A stretch of DNA of 64,000 bases from Sycobia sp. Sy_11 (GCA_018907035.1 JACCIC010000039.1:1246001-1310000); one strand, 5' to 3'. Counted from the first letter of the stretch, positions 36,299 through 48,560 are shown. Numbers and translations: made by a program. Notes: generated by a model from the sequence alone, not told the origin.

Positions 36299-36668
36299 CA
36301 GGAAAGAAAGCAGCTTTCCGCGGAATGTCCACGCTTTCCCACCCTCTCCCACCTCGCGCAGACCCAAACCGTAAGATGAAACTTTTGCCCCCCCCTCCCT
36401 CGCGAGCGCGCGGCGCTTCGCTTCATAATACATTCTCCCGCCCCGAGGCTGCTTGGAATTTTCATTTGTTCGCGGTCGACTGCGATACCCCCGGGCCTGC
36501 ACGGCGCACCAGCGCCTCGGTAACGGAACGGGAGGCAAGCGAGCGACGCGCCGAGAAGCGAGAAAATCGGGGCCGGCGGCTTTGAGTGCGCCGGCTGCGT
36601 TACGCCGACAAGAGGGCCGCGGACGAATTGAATTTTTGCCCGGTCAGATAATTATTTTGTCGTGTCTT

Positions 36669-36694
36669 TATTGTCGGTTTGACGATCGACAATA
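36669..36694. promoter_or_regulatory. Inverted SOX-like (ATTGT) pair
   Basis: TATTGTCG (36,669-36,676) and CGACAATA (36,687-36,694) are perfect reverse complements 10 nt apart. ATTGT/ACAAT is the core bound by SOX HMG proteins. The pairing is visible; the binding is inferred. Confidence 0.3.
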
Positions 36695-36719
36695 GGGGGG
36701 GGGAGGGTGAGGAGAAGTC

Positions 36720-38060
36720 ACGACGGGCGACCTACTAAACAAGTTGCAGGACCTGACGGTCCGCCATTCCGAAGTTAGGGTATCTCTTTACTTGCAATAG
36801 TTACTCTCTGAAATCGAATCAATGAAACTGGAACTCACCGAGTAAGTTAACTTGATTTAACCGATCGATATATAGATATGGACATCGACTTAAAAACTTT
36901 AAAATCGAATTTATTTCTATCTTCTATTAGTTAGATAATTATCTTAATTAGTTTTACCGTTAGTTTAAGTGGTGACCTAAATTGTTCTAATATTATACAA
37001 GTAACCATTCTTCATTTCAACTGATACGCTTTGATTTGAAAGATATGCTTTTGAATCAGCAGCTGGCTTAATTTATATTCTATAAACGATGCCAAAGGTA
37101 TATTCAATATTTAAGTTTTCCTTTTAAATATTCTAGTAAAGTAACATTCTGATACTTATGAGATATCCAAATAAAATTTTTACAAATAAGCGACTACGTA
37201 CCAAATGGGTATTTATTTATACTATTTTAGAGTGACATCCATATTTCTGTGTAAACTGGATATGCAATATTATCTAAGAAGTTTTTTTTCTTTAGTGAAC
37301 TTCTTTACTCAACGCGACGTCTCTAAATGAAAAGAACGTTTTAGTAAAAAATAAAGCTTAATGAACATACACTCGCTGATGAACACTACTTATATTATTA
37401 TCATTTAATCATCAGACAACTTTACGCAGGCTGTACAATTATGATACATAACTAGGAACTTGTGCTGTTTTTTTCTTTAAGTCCTATTCTTTCTTCAAAT
37501 CCGATTTCAATTTTAGTGATTTTCGTTAAAAAATATATTTTCGGCAAAAAAGAAAAATTGGGCGACATAATCAATTTGGAGAAAAGTTGGAGAAGCAAAG
37601 TTGGAGAAAAGTACGCATTGGTGAATAATAAAGTATCAAATGATATGACCTTCAGAATGAGAGAATTAGCCATCCAAAATGTTTTGGCTCCTTCGAGATT
37701 TATATCGGCAGCTTTTCTAATACAAAACGACCATAAAACGGGAATCAGTCGCAGCATGCCATCATCAGTCGTCGCGTCTCTGTTTTGAATGCCCATTTAT
37801 ATACTTGGAAAATTTCAATGAATACAGAATCCCTTCAGATTTTGCAGGAGTATTAATCTTTACGTATTTCGGTACGTACGTGAAGGCTCGGTCCAACACG
37901 ATCGAGGATATTAATAAATGTCGACCAAAACCTGTCTATATTTACATCTGTAAATCCGGGTACATTAAGTATGCATGGTACATACGAGTTCATATTAAGT
38001 TTCGAAATACATCGACGCCATCGAGAACCAATCCGAAAAATCTATATTGCTGTGGGGGAC
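36720..38060. other. AT-rich block
   Basis: Unique DNA. Overlapping frames of 108-114 codons at 37,452-37,796 are open on both strands, with no family similarity, so neither is called. A 15-bp near-repeat around AAAGTTGGAGAA occurs at 37,582-37,612. Confidence 0.4.
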
Positions 38061-38432
38061 TGTCACTCGACCCCAGATCACGTCGATTACATCCACGGCT
38101 CCGAGCTAACCGTACGTCCTTGTCGGAGCTAAATTTACAATGCCCCGAGCGACGTCTTCGTTCTACGTTAAGATACGAGAAATGAGGTGTGCTCGACGAC
38201 GCCTGTATTATATTGAAGTCTCCGGTCTCGATTATAGGAGGCCGCTTAAAGGGATTTGCACAAGTGAATATGACCACTCCCCCTCCCTGCCCTGTCTCGC
38301 CGACGCGAAACCGCAGAATTTCAGCGTAGAGTATACACACTATAAAAATAAACTTTTTTCTTCTCCTACGTGCCATTTATGCCTCTTCTGCGTGTGACTG
38401 TGTAGATATTTAGGACGAGTGCAAAATTTCAC
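38060..38432. other. Mixed unique segment
   Basis: Moderately GC-rich unique DNA with no recognisable feature. Confidence 0.4.

Positions 38433-38500
<68 letters not shown>
38433..38500. repeat. (TA)n microsatellite
   Basis: About 33 TA units with a TATG step at each end. Confidence 0.96.
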
Positions 38501-38501
<1 letters not shown>

Positions 38502-39238
38502 TTCGACCTTTTATTTGCGCTCCGTAGTAATTAAAGAAACGAGTATCGCACGAGGGGCAATATTCCCCGTTGAAAAATGACAAAAGCGTCACCGAGAGCG
38601 CGAGGGAAAGTAATTAGGAAAAGTGATGCGTGAAAATATAATTGCAATTAATTCTTTTTTTCTCTTCCTTTTTTTTTAAACTAAATATAATTCCACTTTT
38701 GCCTCCAGGCACGCTCGTTTCTTGCTCCCTTTCAAAATTATGATCCGGTAAATTCTACCGTAATATTCCACCGAGTATTCTTCGTTCGAGAAAAAAAAAC
38801 AAAAACTAAAAATGAAAAAAACGAATATTAAAAAAAAAAAAAAGACGAAACTAGAAGAAACCAGCCAGCTATAGAAACCATAATGCGAATTATCGAGCGA
38901 GAACGAAAACACGACCACGCGCCTGCGCGCGCAATGTTTCCGTGTTAGGAAAAAAAATTTATTTGAAGGTGGTTTATCCGTCTCTTCGGTCATTTTACCC
39001 CCCCCCCCTTCCCCAACGCGCACGAGAATAATCGATGTCGGTAAATCATTAAAGAAATTCTAAGACGCCCCAATTAATTATCGGGAGAAAAACAAATTAC
39101 CCCGCGCGCGCGTGCACCAACAGGAGAGAGAAAAATCCGTCAGTTTTCCACTTAATCCCACTTATTTTTCCCTCCGAGCGGGAGGAAAAGTTGAATTAGG
39201 AGGGCATGAAGAAAAACCCGGACGGTGAAGAGAATAGA

Positions 39239-39240
<2 letters not shown>
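38501..39240. other. Mixed segment with A/T runs
   Basis: AT-rich to 38,900, then a CpG-containing stretch with a C-run at 38,999-39,008. No gene. Confidence 0.4.

Positions 39241-39241
<1 letters not shown>

Positions 39242-39276
<35 letters not shown>
39242..39276. repeat. (GA)n microsatellite
   Basis: About 17 pure GA units. Confidence 0.95.
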
Positions 39277-39279
<3 letters not shown>

Positions 39280-39678
39280 CTGATAACACGCGCACCTTCC
39301 CAGAGAGGGATAATGAACTATAAACAATCGCGAGCAGGCCTATACGTACATAAGCAGCCTATGCCGTCTGAATTGCGTGCAATTGAATATTGATTAAACG
39401 ATTCGGTCGATATTATAAATTTAGTTATCGGATAACGCGAGCATGATCCCCCCATGTTCTCGTTCGCATGTATAACGACATCGCTCTTCTTATCTTGATC
39501 GCTGATCCACGCTCCCCATTTCCCATTTATTAAAACGTTACTTTGTTGCTTAACGATATACTATTATATATATATATAACTTCCGTGACGTATTGGTTCG
39601 TCATATCAAATAACAAAATCCGAGCCATCGCATTTTCATGTTCCAATTAATGGTTATCACTTTCTCATCCCTCTCCTA

Positions 39679-39685
<7 letters not shown>

Positions 39686-39732
<47 letters not shown>
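39686..39732. repeat. (TA)n microsatellite
   Basis: About 23 pure TA units. Confidence 0.97.
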
Positions 39733-39734
<2 letters not shown>

Positions 39735-39985
39735 ACCTACACACATACACGCACATAGTATGAGATTTGGGGTAAAACCACATAGTCGCCTTTCAACCAC
39801 TCGATCCTTCGCGACCTTAGAGGGGCGATCAGTCATCGAGCCGCCTTGTTTTTCAAACGCTCGAATCCGCCTTTAACGAGGAAGTCCGCTTCCACCAACA
39901 AACAGACTTCTCGCCACCCCTCCCCATTGCCGCCCTCGAGAAAAAAAAAAGCTTAATCCCCCTCTAAGCATTAACAATCGGGGAT

Positions 39986-40007
39986 CGTGAGTCAGCGTTG
40001 ACTCACG
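39986..40007. promoter_or_regulatory. Palindromic pair of AP-1-type sites
   Basis: CGTGAGTCA (39,986-39,994) and TGACTCACG (39,999-40,007) are perfect reverse complements around GCGT. Each contains a 7-bp TGAGTCA/TGACTCA AP-1 (bZIP) consensus. Further GAGTCA/TGACTC cores lie at 40,061-40,066, 40,097-40,102 and 40,160-40,165. Confidence 0.45.
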
Positions 40008-40140
40008 TTTACGCCCTTTTTACACCCCGAACTCCCCGCCCCCTCCCCCCCGCGCCCTCTTGACTCTAGTTAGAAAACAGGAAAGCGAAACGGAGCTGAC
40101 TCGCGGCGAGGGTGGAGGCGAAGGCGTGACAAACTCTTTT

Positions 40141-40154
40141 GCCACAGCTGTGGC
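40141..40154. promoter_or_regulatory. 14-bp palindrome with CAGCTG E-box
   Basis: GCCACAGCTGTGGC is a perfect 14-bp palindrome centred on CAGCTG, the E-box used by several bHLH dimers. A GAGTCA core starts six bases after it. Binding is inferred from the motif only. Confidence 0.4.
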
Positions 40155-40504
40155 GGCGCGAGTCAACAAAAGAATTTTATTGCCCGACCGCTCGTCGTAA
40201 AGAGTCCCTATCCCTCTCGCGCTCGCTCGTATCGGCGGGAAATTTTCACGGGTAAATTAGCATCGCATCACGCGAATCCGGCAACGGCGAAGGCGGGAGG
40301 GCAGGGGGAAAGCCGTTAAAAAAACCGTCCTACCGAAGGCACATGGGCTACGAATGGAAGTAAATGTGTACATAGCCGTTTTATTTTGGCGCGCGACATA
40401 TATTTTTTTTTTTATCACTCGTACGTGGAGGGAGGCAGAGCACGCAAACGCCTGGTAAACAAGCCGATCGAACGGAATACAAGGTAATCAGGATTGAGAA
40501 AGTG

Positions 40505-40507
<3 letters not shown>

Positions 40508-40549
<42 letters not shown>
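40508..40549. repeat. (GA)n microsatellite
   Basis: About 20 pure GA units. Confidence 0.96.
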
Positions 40550-40554
<5 letters not shown>

Positions 40555-41411
40555 GCCTCGCATTTCCCCGCGCCTGGTGTAATCAATAAATCCCTCGCGC
40601 ACGCAAGTTTCTACCCTCTATCCGAGTCTGTCTGTCTATCTTTCGCCCATTGTACGCCTCCGCGCCACCCTCCCTCTCTTCCTTTAATCGCCCGGCAGAA
40701 TATGTCGCCGGGACTAATGCCGATCGCGCGCTGGACGCGACCGTAGCCGTCCGACCCCGAGAAAGGTTAAGTGAGACGTACGATGCCTAATGACCTCCGC
40801 CTCAAGTTCGGCCGGCACGAAAATACGAGGCGCGTCGCCGAGGTCTTGGCTTTCTTCTCTCAGCTCACCAAACCCCTCCCCCCGTCACCCACCGCCATCC
40901 CGTCGCCCGACCAACCTCCTCCGAGTCTTTTACCGCGCTTATCCACCTCTTTAATACAAAAGTTCCTTTCTCCGAGCTTAATTCCCCCTCCCTGCCCCCT
41001 CTGCGCCCAACCCCTTCGCCAACGACGTCTGGTCTGCGCCACGTCTTCGTTGCCGCCTGTTGTGCCGAGGCGCTCGGCTTTGACGACGAGCTGCTGCCCC
41101 GATGAAAAGTCGCTGCTGAATAAAATATTAGCTTGTTAATAGGCTTTTTTTCATACCTCCCCCCCCGCTCGCTCGCCTCCATCTAGTCCACGAGCTTCCT
41201 TGTTATCTCTCCTTTCTTTCGCGTCTCAATTGAAAATCGTCCGAAGCGAATGATGACGGAAGCGGCACGCGCTTCGTTCGACCCCCTCCTCCATTCGTTA
41301 CTTATCATTTGATCGTCTCTCTCTCTCTCTCTGTCCAACATTTTCCCCTTCAGCTCGCCGGATCCTTAATTCGAGGACAAAGCACGGCTGCGGGGGAGAG
41401 AAGAGCTGGCC

Positions 41412-41412
41412 G

Positions 41413-41444
<32 letters not shown>
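41412..41444. repeat. (GA)n microsatellite
   Basis: An interrupted GA array. A shorter CT tract (41,317-41,332) lies 80 bp upstream in the opposite sense. Confidence 0.92.
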
Positions 41445-41445
<1 letters not shown>

Positions 41446-41449
41446 TGGG

Positions 41450-43836
41450 AAGGAAACGAGTTTCTCAGAACTGCTCGTACCCGATTTCCGGTCGCTGCTC
41501 CCCCTGTCCCTCCACCGACCCCACTGTCTTCTGGTGCGTGACAAAAATTTGTACGGGCTGCAGCAGTGGAGGCAGGGTGGTCGCGTCTTTGATTTCAAAT
41601 GTACGGAATTCCGTTGCGAAATAACCTCCCGCGGCGAGTTCAATTCGCTGTAAAATGGCTTTTATTGTGCTGCGTTCCTCTGTCTCTCTGTGTCTCACTC
41701 TCTTTCTCTCTCTATCTCTTTATATATAATACTCTCTATATCTCAGAACAAATTTTGTTATTTCCTTTGATGCTAATTACTTACGAGAGGATGAGGGAGT
41801 TTGCGCTACCCACCTCATCGAGGACGCGAGCTAAAATGCTCGGCATTGATGTTAACGAAAGCATATACGAAGATAGGCAGTACAAACAAATGTACGTACG
41901 ACTATATGTATGTAAGGGAAAAGAGTCGCCTAAATTAAATATTTTCCCACGTAAATATTCAATCGGGTCGGTATCGATAAATTCATTTATAAAGCACGCA
42001 AAAAGCAGCGGAACTTTCACGGTTTAAGACAGTATGCAAATCGCTCGGATATTTTTATATAGGTAAAGAGAGGTAGTCGCTGAATTATTTAAACGCGGAT
42101 AAAACAAATGTAGGATTGAATATTGATAGAGAATATAAATTCTCTTACAACAGTCGGCATTCGTGCCTTTCATGAATATTGTAAAGCAATATCCTCTAAG
42201 AATTAATTTAAAACTTTACACTGTACACGTCCCGTTCATTTTATTTTCATCCTTTTTTCGCTTCTTCGTAATCTCGAATCGCCGCTTGCAAGTCGGCGAT
42301 AAAAAAAAAAAAAAAGAAAAATGCGCGTGGCGAGTTAACGTGATCGTGGAGCTTTTGAAAAATCTGTCCCCGATGTGTAACGACGAAATAAACGGCGACT
42401 CGGGCAATTCCCTTTATCCGCTTAACGAAGATTTGAGAGCGTGCGCCGATGGCGTGGGGCCGGGGAGGCTCGAGGCTTCATTATCGACTCGACGGAGCGT
42501 CAGTGACGGCGGGCGCGATAATTGACCATAACGAGTCCGACCGTACGACTGTCGGGCGCCGAAAGCTAAACGTTGCCAAACGGTGACGCGAGAACAAAGG
42601 ATTTCGTGGATGGATGAACGACGTTACGATTAAAAGAAAAAAAAGGGGGCGGGGTAATTGAAAATCAGTCGTGGGGATTACCGATTCTCTTACCGGGTAT
42701 TCTTTCTCAATTTAGTCGATCCTTGAACTCGCGGATTAGCGAACATTTCAACTTCCCTGTGAGTCGGGGATATCTGACTTGTGGCATCTTCCCGATTATT
42801 AGAGCGAAGGGTGGGATTACTCACTATCGCATGCCATTCATTACGAGGTTCCTGAATGTAAACTCAGCTGGTGTTCGAAGCGAGGGACTTCGTCTGTTTC
42901 TAGCCGATCACCTACTTTCTGTTATCATTGGTTTCGCCGGGATCTAGTTGGAATCGATAATAGTCTGTTTTTGATAAGGAGTTACTCGTTAATTAGGCAC
43001 GATCGATATACAAATGATCCCGGAGTCATTCTATAAACGTGAAATATTTCTGAAGTTTATAGAGACTTATATATTCCGTAATTTTATTTTTGTAGAATAC
43101 AGTAGTGCAGCATTTCGCGAATATTCATGTAGTTACCATTGTCTTCGCCCGTATATGAACATTTCCATGCAGTATAATACCAGTCTGCTTGCTATCATAT
43201 TTAATCTTTGAAGTTGAATGATTCATAAAGTAATCTTTCAAGATCCGAACGCGAACATGTTGAATAAGTCTAACCGCGATGTAGCAATTAAGAGTGTAAT
43301 TGTGGAATTGTCTTTAAAATTAATTAAATATGCCTCGAGGCATTCTGTCTTCATTTGTCACTGATGGTCTGACCTAATCGTGACTAATGAAAATGATGCT
43401 GCGCGCGAGCCTGGCAATAATTGGTTATCTACTTCCTCTAAACGTATCTCAATGTCAACATTCTCTTTTTCACAGCCCTTAAAGCAGCATTTTAAGATCG
43501 TAGTCACGGCATTGAAGCATACTCTCCCATGAATTCGCTGTCTCGTCGTGATTGATCAGCCCCGTAGTCCATAGAATCTTATCTTGGCCTGGAGGGGGCT
43601 GCTTTATTTAACCTAAATTCTTTTCTTGCTTATGGCTAATCATGATAAAAAGAGCGATCCATTGGGGAACTGAAGGTGGAAGCTCATAATCATGTCAGTT
43701 CTGATTCATTCTGTGATGATTGCAAGATAAAAGAGGGTAAAACAGTACGGATTAATTCGTGAAAGTACAGAATACTTCGTGAAGAATACGTCGAGACGAC
43801 GGGCGCGCCGAGCTCCTCACATCGCGGCAGAGAGGT
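41450..43836. other. Mixed unique noncoding block
   Basis: Largely free of long microsatellites. A 142-codon plus frame (41,599-42,027) begins in a CT-rich tract and then has ordinary composition, but no family is recognised. A 120-codon frame at 42,163-42,525 passes through a poly-Lys A-run. Neither is called. TTATCTTG near 43,580 and CAAGATAA near 43,721 are GATA-type words in inverted sense. Confidence 0.4.
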
Positions 43837-43862
43837 AGAGAGAGAGAGAGAGAGAGAGAGAG
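43837..43862. repeat. (GA)n microsatellite
   Basis: About 13 GA units at the end of a short GC-rich stretch. Confidence 0.93.
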
Positions 43863-44022
43863 TGAAAACAAAGACAATTCTGATGCAGCGTCACAATCAA
43901 ATTGATTAATTTGAGGAGTTTCTCGCTTCCCGCCAGGATGTTCGTCTGGTTAATCCCATTCAAAAGTGCCTGACGATGGCATTGGATTTCTCCGTCCGTT
44001 TCTAGAACTTTTTCCTTTCTAT

Positions 44023-44029
<7 letters not shown>

Positions 44030-44084
<55 letters not shown>
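44030..44084. repeat. (TA)n microsatellite, about 27 units
   Basis: A pure TA array. Confidence 0.97.
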
Positions 44085-44089
<5 letters not shown>

Positions 44090-44930
44090 GGGCATATTCC
44101 TCTGCTTCGGCACATCCGTTCGACATTCTAATTTCTGTTCATCCCTCTTTCGTTCTCTTTCGCGTGGACTTTCGCGACACGTTTGCACGTTTGCATAGTA
44201 CAACTTGGCTCATTCGTCTACGTCCTGCCGACTCTGGCCTTTACTCTCGATCTTTTTTTCTCGATCCATCTTTTTCGCGACACGAGGTCAGAGGGACTGA
44301 ATGAATGGAAACTAGAGCAAGAGACTCGTCTTCGATTTTCACAAAGTGTCTCTCGACGATGCTACATTTTCCTAGCTTTGTTTTGGAATAAACAACGACG
44401 GATAAGTGATTCTCTCTTCACGGAGGTGAAGATCCGTGTTTTCGTCATTATGTTATTTCGTTTATTATCCCGTCTACCTTCTCCATTATGTTTTTACAGT
44501 ATCAAAGTCTTTTCAAGAATATAGCAGAATGTGTATATATATATATAGTATCAGTGATTATACAAATTAGAAAGAAAAAATTGATTCGGTTCGTGTTTGT
44601 ATCTCAGTTTCCCTAGGAGGACCACAACAACAACGGTCATAGTCGTAACCCTTTAAGCTGAGACACAAACTTATAATTACTTTAGTAAGGTCTATCTACT
44701 TTTAATTAGTCACTAATCTCAGTATACGAATTCCTATATTTCACTCGTATTTATTCTTCCACAAGGTATAAAGTATTTTAAAGCGATATAGAAACAAACA
44801 TATTCGACAATGAGAATAGTAAAAAATAGGAAATACATTGACTTCAAATATTGGAAGATGCGGTAACATTTAACATTTGATATGAGCAATTATTGTTTCT
44901 TAACGTATAACATGGTCCCTTACAAAGAAA
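44085..44930. other. Mixed unique segment
   Basis: Unique DNA with a short TA run near 44,534-44,547. A 113-codon plus frame at 44,183-44,524 has no recognisable family and is not called. Confidence 0.4.
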
Positions 44931-45668
44931 GTATTAATAGAAGAATTCTCAGAAGAATCTTCACAAAGTTGTTCATTATTGACAAGTTCTTAGCAGAATT
45001 CTATAAGAAATCCTTCTGACAGGATTCACCAAAGGGAAGCGCGCATTATTTTTCAATGAACTTCCAAGAAAGTTTTTGAAAAAATCTAGCATCTCGACGA
45101 AATTCTTGCCGTGAAAGCTATTTAAAAGGCTAGAAGGAACTTTTTCGAAAAACTTAAAAGGATTGTAAAGGGATTTGCCAATCATATCTTTATAGATACG
45201 TTTGAGAAGCACTTTTAAAAAATATTCTTGTATCTTGTAAGAAAGATTTCAGCAAAAAGATTCTCCATGGGATCTAGCATTATTTCAGCATATTGTCACT
45301 GTAAGCTTTCTGAAAGGATGTGAGAATCTTTCCAAAAGGATACTAGATAGAATATTAAAATTAACTGCCCATTTCTTCTTTCTTGTGGAATAAGGGTTGT
45401 TTTTAAAAATGATTCGTATCCTTTCAGAATAATTTCAGACAAAGGATTCCTGAAGTATATGATTATTCTTTCCAGTAGGAAAAAATCGCGCACAGTATTG
45501 TCTGCTCTAGTAAGTGGAAAAATTTAACACGATTAATACTATAAACCCAATTAGGTTCTTGCTTGTACGACGTTATATCTGTTTGTGAAGCACTTCGTAC
45601 GTGGATTCCAATTGCTTTGCGAGCAATAAGTGTTAGCTTATTAGATAATGAGAAAGTGAAAGAGAAAG

Positions 45669-45720
<52 letters not shown>

Positions 45721-46020
45721 GCGTGAATAGACGAACGAAACTTGATTACTAATATTACAGAAAAATTATTTCATGGAAAAAATAATAAAACAATATTTTT
45801 AAAATAGAAGGTAGAATGGATTCTTCAAAGGATTTTTGTCAAATACATTCAAGATTATTATTTTAAAGGAAGGTTTTTTGTATCATTTCGGGAAGCTTTT
45901 TTAAAAAGAATTTTCAAACAATAGCAGTATTTTTAGTGGAAAAGAAAGCTGACACATGATCCATTTAGAGTCCTTGTACTGAATAGATTCTGAAAGGTTC
46001 GCATCCTGTCTTGAAATCCG
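44930..46020. repeat. Degenerate array of GAATTCTT / AAAGGATTC-like words
   Basis: Over about a kilobase, words such as AGAATTCT, AAAGGATT, GAATCTTT and ATCTAGCAT recur at irregular spacing in both orientations (for example 44,941, 45,295-45,345, 45,415-45,450 and 45,820-45,835). No fixed period is obvious, so it looks like an old, diverged satellite or low-complexity tract. A long GA array interrupts it. Confidence 0.4.
45671..45717. repeat. (GA)n microsatellite
   Basis: About 23 pure GA units. It is the one long GA array in this window that sits in AT-rich DNA. Confidence 0.96.
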
Positions 46021-46179
46021 ACTCTTGAGAACTTTCGGCATCCGCTTGCGCAAAATAGGTTACCACACATATCGATGTAAAAGGGATGGATTTTCACTCC
46101 TATTTCCTTAATGCGGTACATGCTTAATCATCCTGGAATATGATCGAAACATTGTTTAATGAGCAAAATAAACAATGGC

Positions 46180-46810
46180 CCGAAGCCTAATTTCGACGAA
46201 CGGCCCGGGCCTCCGACGGTGTTATCTCCAAAAATGTCCCATTGCGCGACCATTCGGCGGCTCTGCTCGGATGGAGGCTGTAATCGTTAAATGAGATACT
46301 GCAGCGGCGGAGTAGATGAGGAACAGGGGGGAGGGAGGATGAGAGCGAAACTGGGCCATCCCCACCAGTCAACAGCAGTTTAGGATAACGAAGCACACGT
46401 ACGTCGGTCGGCTGGTTATAACTAATGATTGATGCCGCGCTGGGCTGATCTACATATCGATCCGATGGATGCCGTTGCCTGTAACGTCGGCGTCGAACAC
46501 CCCCCCCTCCACCCCTCGCCCAACCGCTCACCACGGCCGCTCCGGAGGGAAGCTCGTTTCCATTCCAATGGATGCTGCCTTCGGTTGGCGAACTCGATAC
46601 AAAATCGCCGAATAAAAATTTATTCCGCACGAAATTCGAATTGTTTCGAGGCACCGAGCGCGAGTCTTATATTTTAGTCCGGCTGCCATTTACAAATTTC
46701 CGTTATCCGATTTTCTATGCTGCCCCGCCGGGAAGCGAGACAAAAGGGAAGCGGGAGAAAAAGCCGGCCGAAAGCCCTGACTCTCACCCCCCCCACCCTC
46801 AAACCTGCCG
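46180..46810. other. GC-rich block
   Basis: CpG-rich DNA with C-runs near 46,499-46,507 and 46,788-46,796. Open frames on both strands are not supported as coding. Confidence 0.45.
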
Positions 46811-46819
46811 AAATGACAA

Positions 46820-47600
46820 TTTAATTATTTAATCGTGATTCAGCGAAATAACGGCTAATTGAATTAAACTTACAAAATGCCGAAAATTTGAGGATTAAAT
46901 TTTTGTCGAGTACGCTATATTATCTTGATGGAATTCAATTAAAGTGGCGAATACCGTTAACGGCAAATTATTTAAAAAGTTAGAAGGGCATTTGTTACTT
47001 TGCAAAGTAGAAGCATTATACCATAATCAGTTAATTAAAAAAATTTTAAGAGCTCCATCAATTATAATTGAAGCCCGAATTGTCGTCACTTTATCACATT
47101 TTCCATTTATGTTCAAATGAATGTAAATTCGCTGGTCATGCTGTCACTTAAATCTTAAACAAATTTTATTTTTAATAAGTCGATACATTAATGTGCTGAC
47201 CGTTGGCTGAAATGCGAGCACAGCAATGCTAAATAAATGAAGACTGTATTAAAAACGTAATACTAAAAGTCTGAAAATTTATTATGCGTTTATAAAATAG
47301 AATTTATACTTTTTGTTATTCTAACATTTAAGATTTCTTTAGTATTGATTTTGAATCAAGCGACGCTTATAACTATTCGATTTTATTTTGATAATATATA
47401 CAATAATAAAAATACCTCAGCATTGTTAGCAGTAATTAACGTCAGTATATTTATTGATTTTCCAAACCTCACATGTATAAATCAATCGTTAAAACCAATT
47501 ATTTAGGTCAATAAACAATGGTCTAAACTATCATTAATAAATTTATTACATTCTATTAATTTTAACGAAACTGATATCGCATAACTGTAGTTTGATTTAG
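46820..47600. other. AT-rich unique segment
   Basis: Nothing recognisable beyond AT-rich unique DNA. Confidence 0.45.
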
Positions 47601-48560
47601 TTGACGAATATTCTAGAACGGATTTATATATCTCAAAGTTTTTGCAAAATATTTCCGGATTCTTTGGAGGATATTTTACTGAAAATTTTATAAAAGATTT
47701 TGAAAGCATATCATTTTATAATATTTTAGAAATAGTGCTGGAAATATTCTCACAATCTATTTGAAAAGGTTTTAAAAGACTTTTCTCAAATATTTCGAAA
47801 TAAATAGTTAAAATACTTAAAATGTTTTAATGAAATACCGATCTAGGTTTTGAAACATTTTAGTGCAATATTTTAAATATTTATATCAAAGATTTCAATA
47901 AAAGCTCCTAGTCACTAGGTGGCGAAAATGTTCTTCGCTAGATAGCTCTTGCAAAGTTTGATCATTATATATTGCCAACTAACGTCAACTTCTAATGGTG
48001 TACTACGGGTCCTTTAAGGAAAGATATTACCTTTCCTTTCCATCCAACGCGTTGAAAAGGGTATTAATCTGTTTTTACATGCTCGTTAATAACTTTATGA
48101 AACCGAAAGTTATTAATTCGACTTTAATTTTGCAAATTTAAGGCCTGGAAGAGAAATCCAAATGTAATCTGCAGAAGAATTTTTTGAGAAACTTCTAAAA
48201 TATTTATTTTCATTGTGAAATATTTAAAATTTGAAAACTGCTCTATAAAGCAAATATTGTCAGAGAATATTTAAAAAAAAAATTTTTGGAGATATTTTAT
48301 AAGTGTTCTACAATATTGTTAATGTATTGGAGAATTTAAATAGAATCCTCTTAAAATATCTGGAAGAAATACTCGAATTATTTGATAAAATATGTCAAAA
48401 TATTTTAAAGAACTGTTTCCGAAGTATGAGACTAATTTGCCCAATTCTGAACATACAATTTTTTTAAAAATCTATTTAAAATCATTTTTCCAAAATATTT
48501 TACAAGCACGTATCTTTTATCGGGAATATCGATTTAAAAAAAAAAAAAAAAAAAAAAAAA
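47600..48560. repeat. Degenerate AAATATTTT-word tract
   Basis: Words like AAATATTTT, GAAATATT and TTTTGAAA recur every 20-50 bp across most of the segment, in a style similar to 660-930. It ends in an A-run at 48,538-48,560. The CTCF-like palindrome at 47,907-47,922 lies inside it. Confidence 0.4.
47907..47922 (+). promoter_or_regulatory. CTCF-like site within a palindrome
   Basis: CCTAGTCACTAGG (47,907-47,919) is palindromic around a central C and overlaps CACTAGGTGGCG, which closely matches the metazoan CTCF core (CCASYAGRKGGCR). The Drosophila core AGRKGGCGC is matched except for its last base. Site identity is inferred. Confidence 0.35.

Larger units (their letters stand above)
34560..36720. 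other. Large GC-rich block
   Basis: CpG-rich DNA with CT and GA arrays, a TA array and a 29-bp A-run. Three CTCGAG words lie within 27 bp at about 34,734-34,757. A GTAAGTATT donor-like word follows the CT array near 35,300, but no exon can be supported. Inverted SOX-like sites lie at 36,669-36,694. Confidence 0.5.
39780..41340. other. GC-rich block with regulatory-looking core
   Basis: CpG-rich DNA. The segment 39,960-40,170 concentrates GAGTCA sites and a perfect E-box palindrome (listed separately). A GA array follows at 40,508. C-rich stretches at 40,875-41,020 drive long meaningless frames. Confidence 0.5.

Noticed and set aside
37452..37796. Overlapping frames of 114 codons (minus) and 108 codons (plus)
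   Set aside because: Both strands are open in AT-rich DNA with no family similarity, so neither can be preferred.
41599..42027. 142-codon plus-strand open frame
   Set aside because: Starts in a CT-rich tract. The second half looks more protein-like, but no family, splice context or codon bias could be established.
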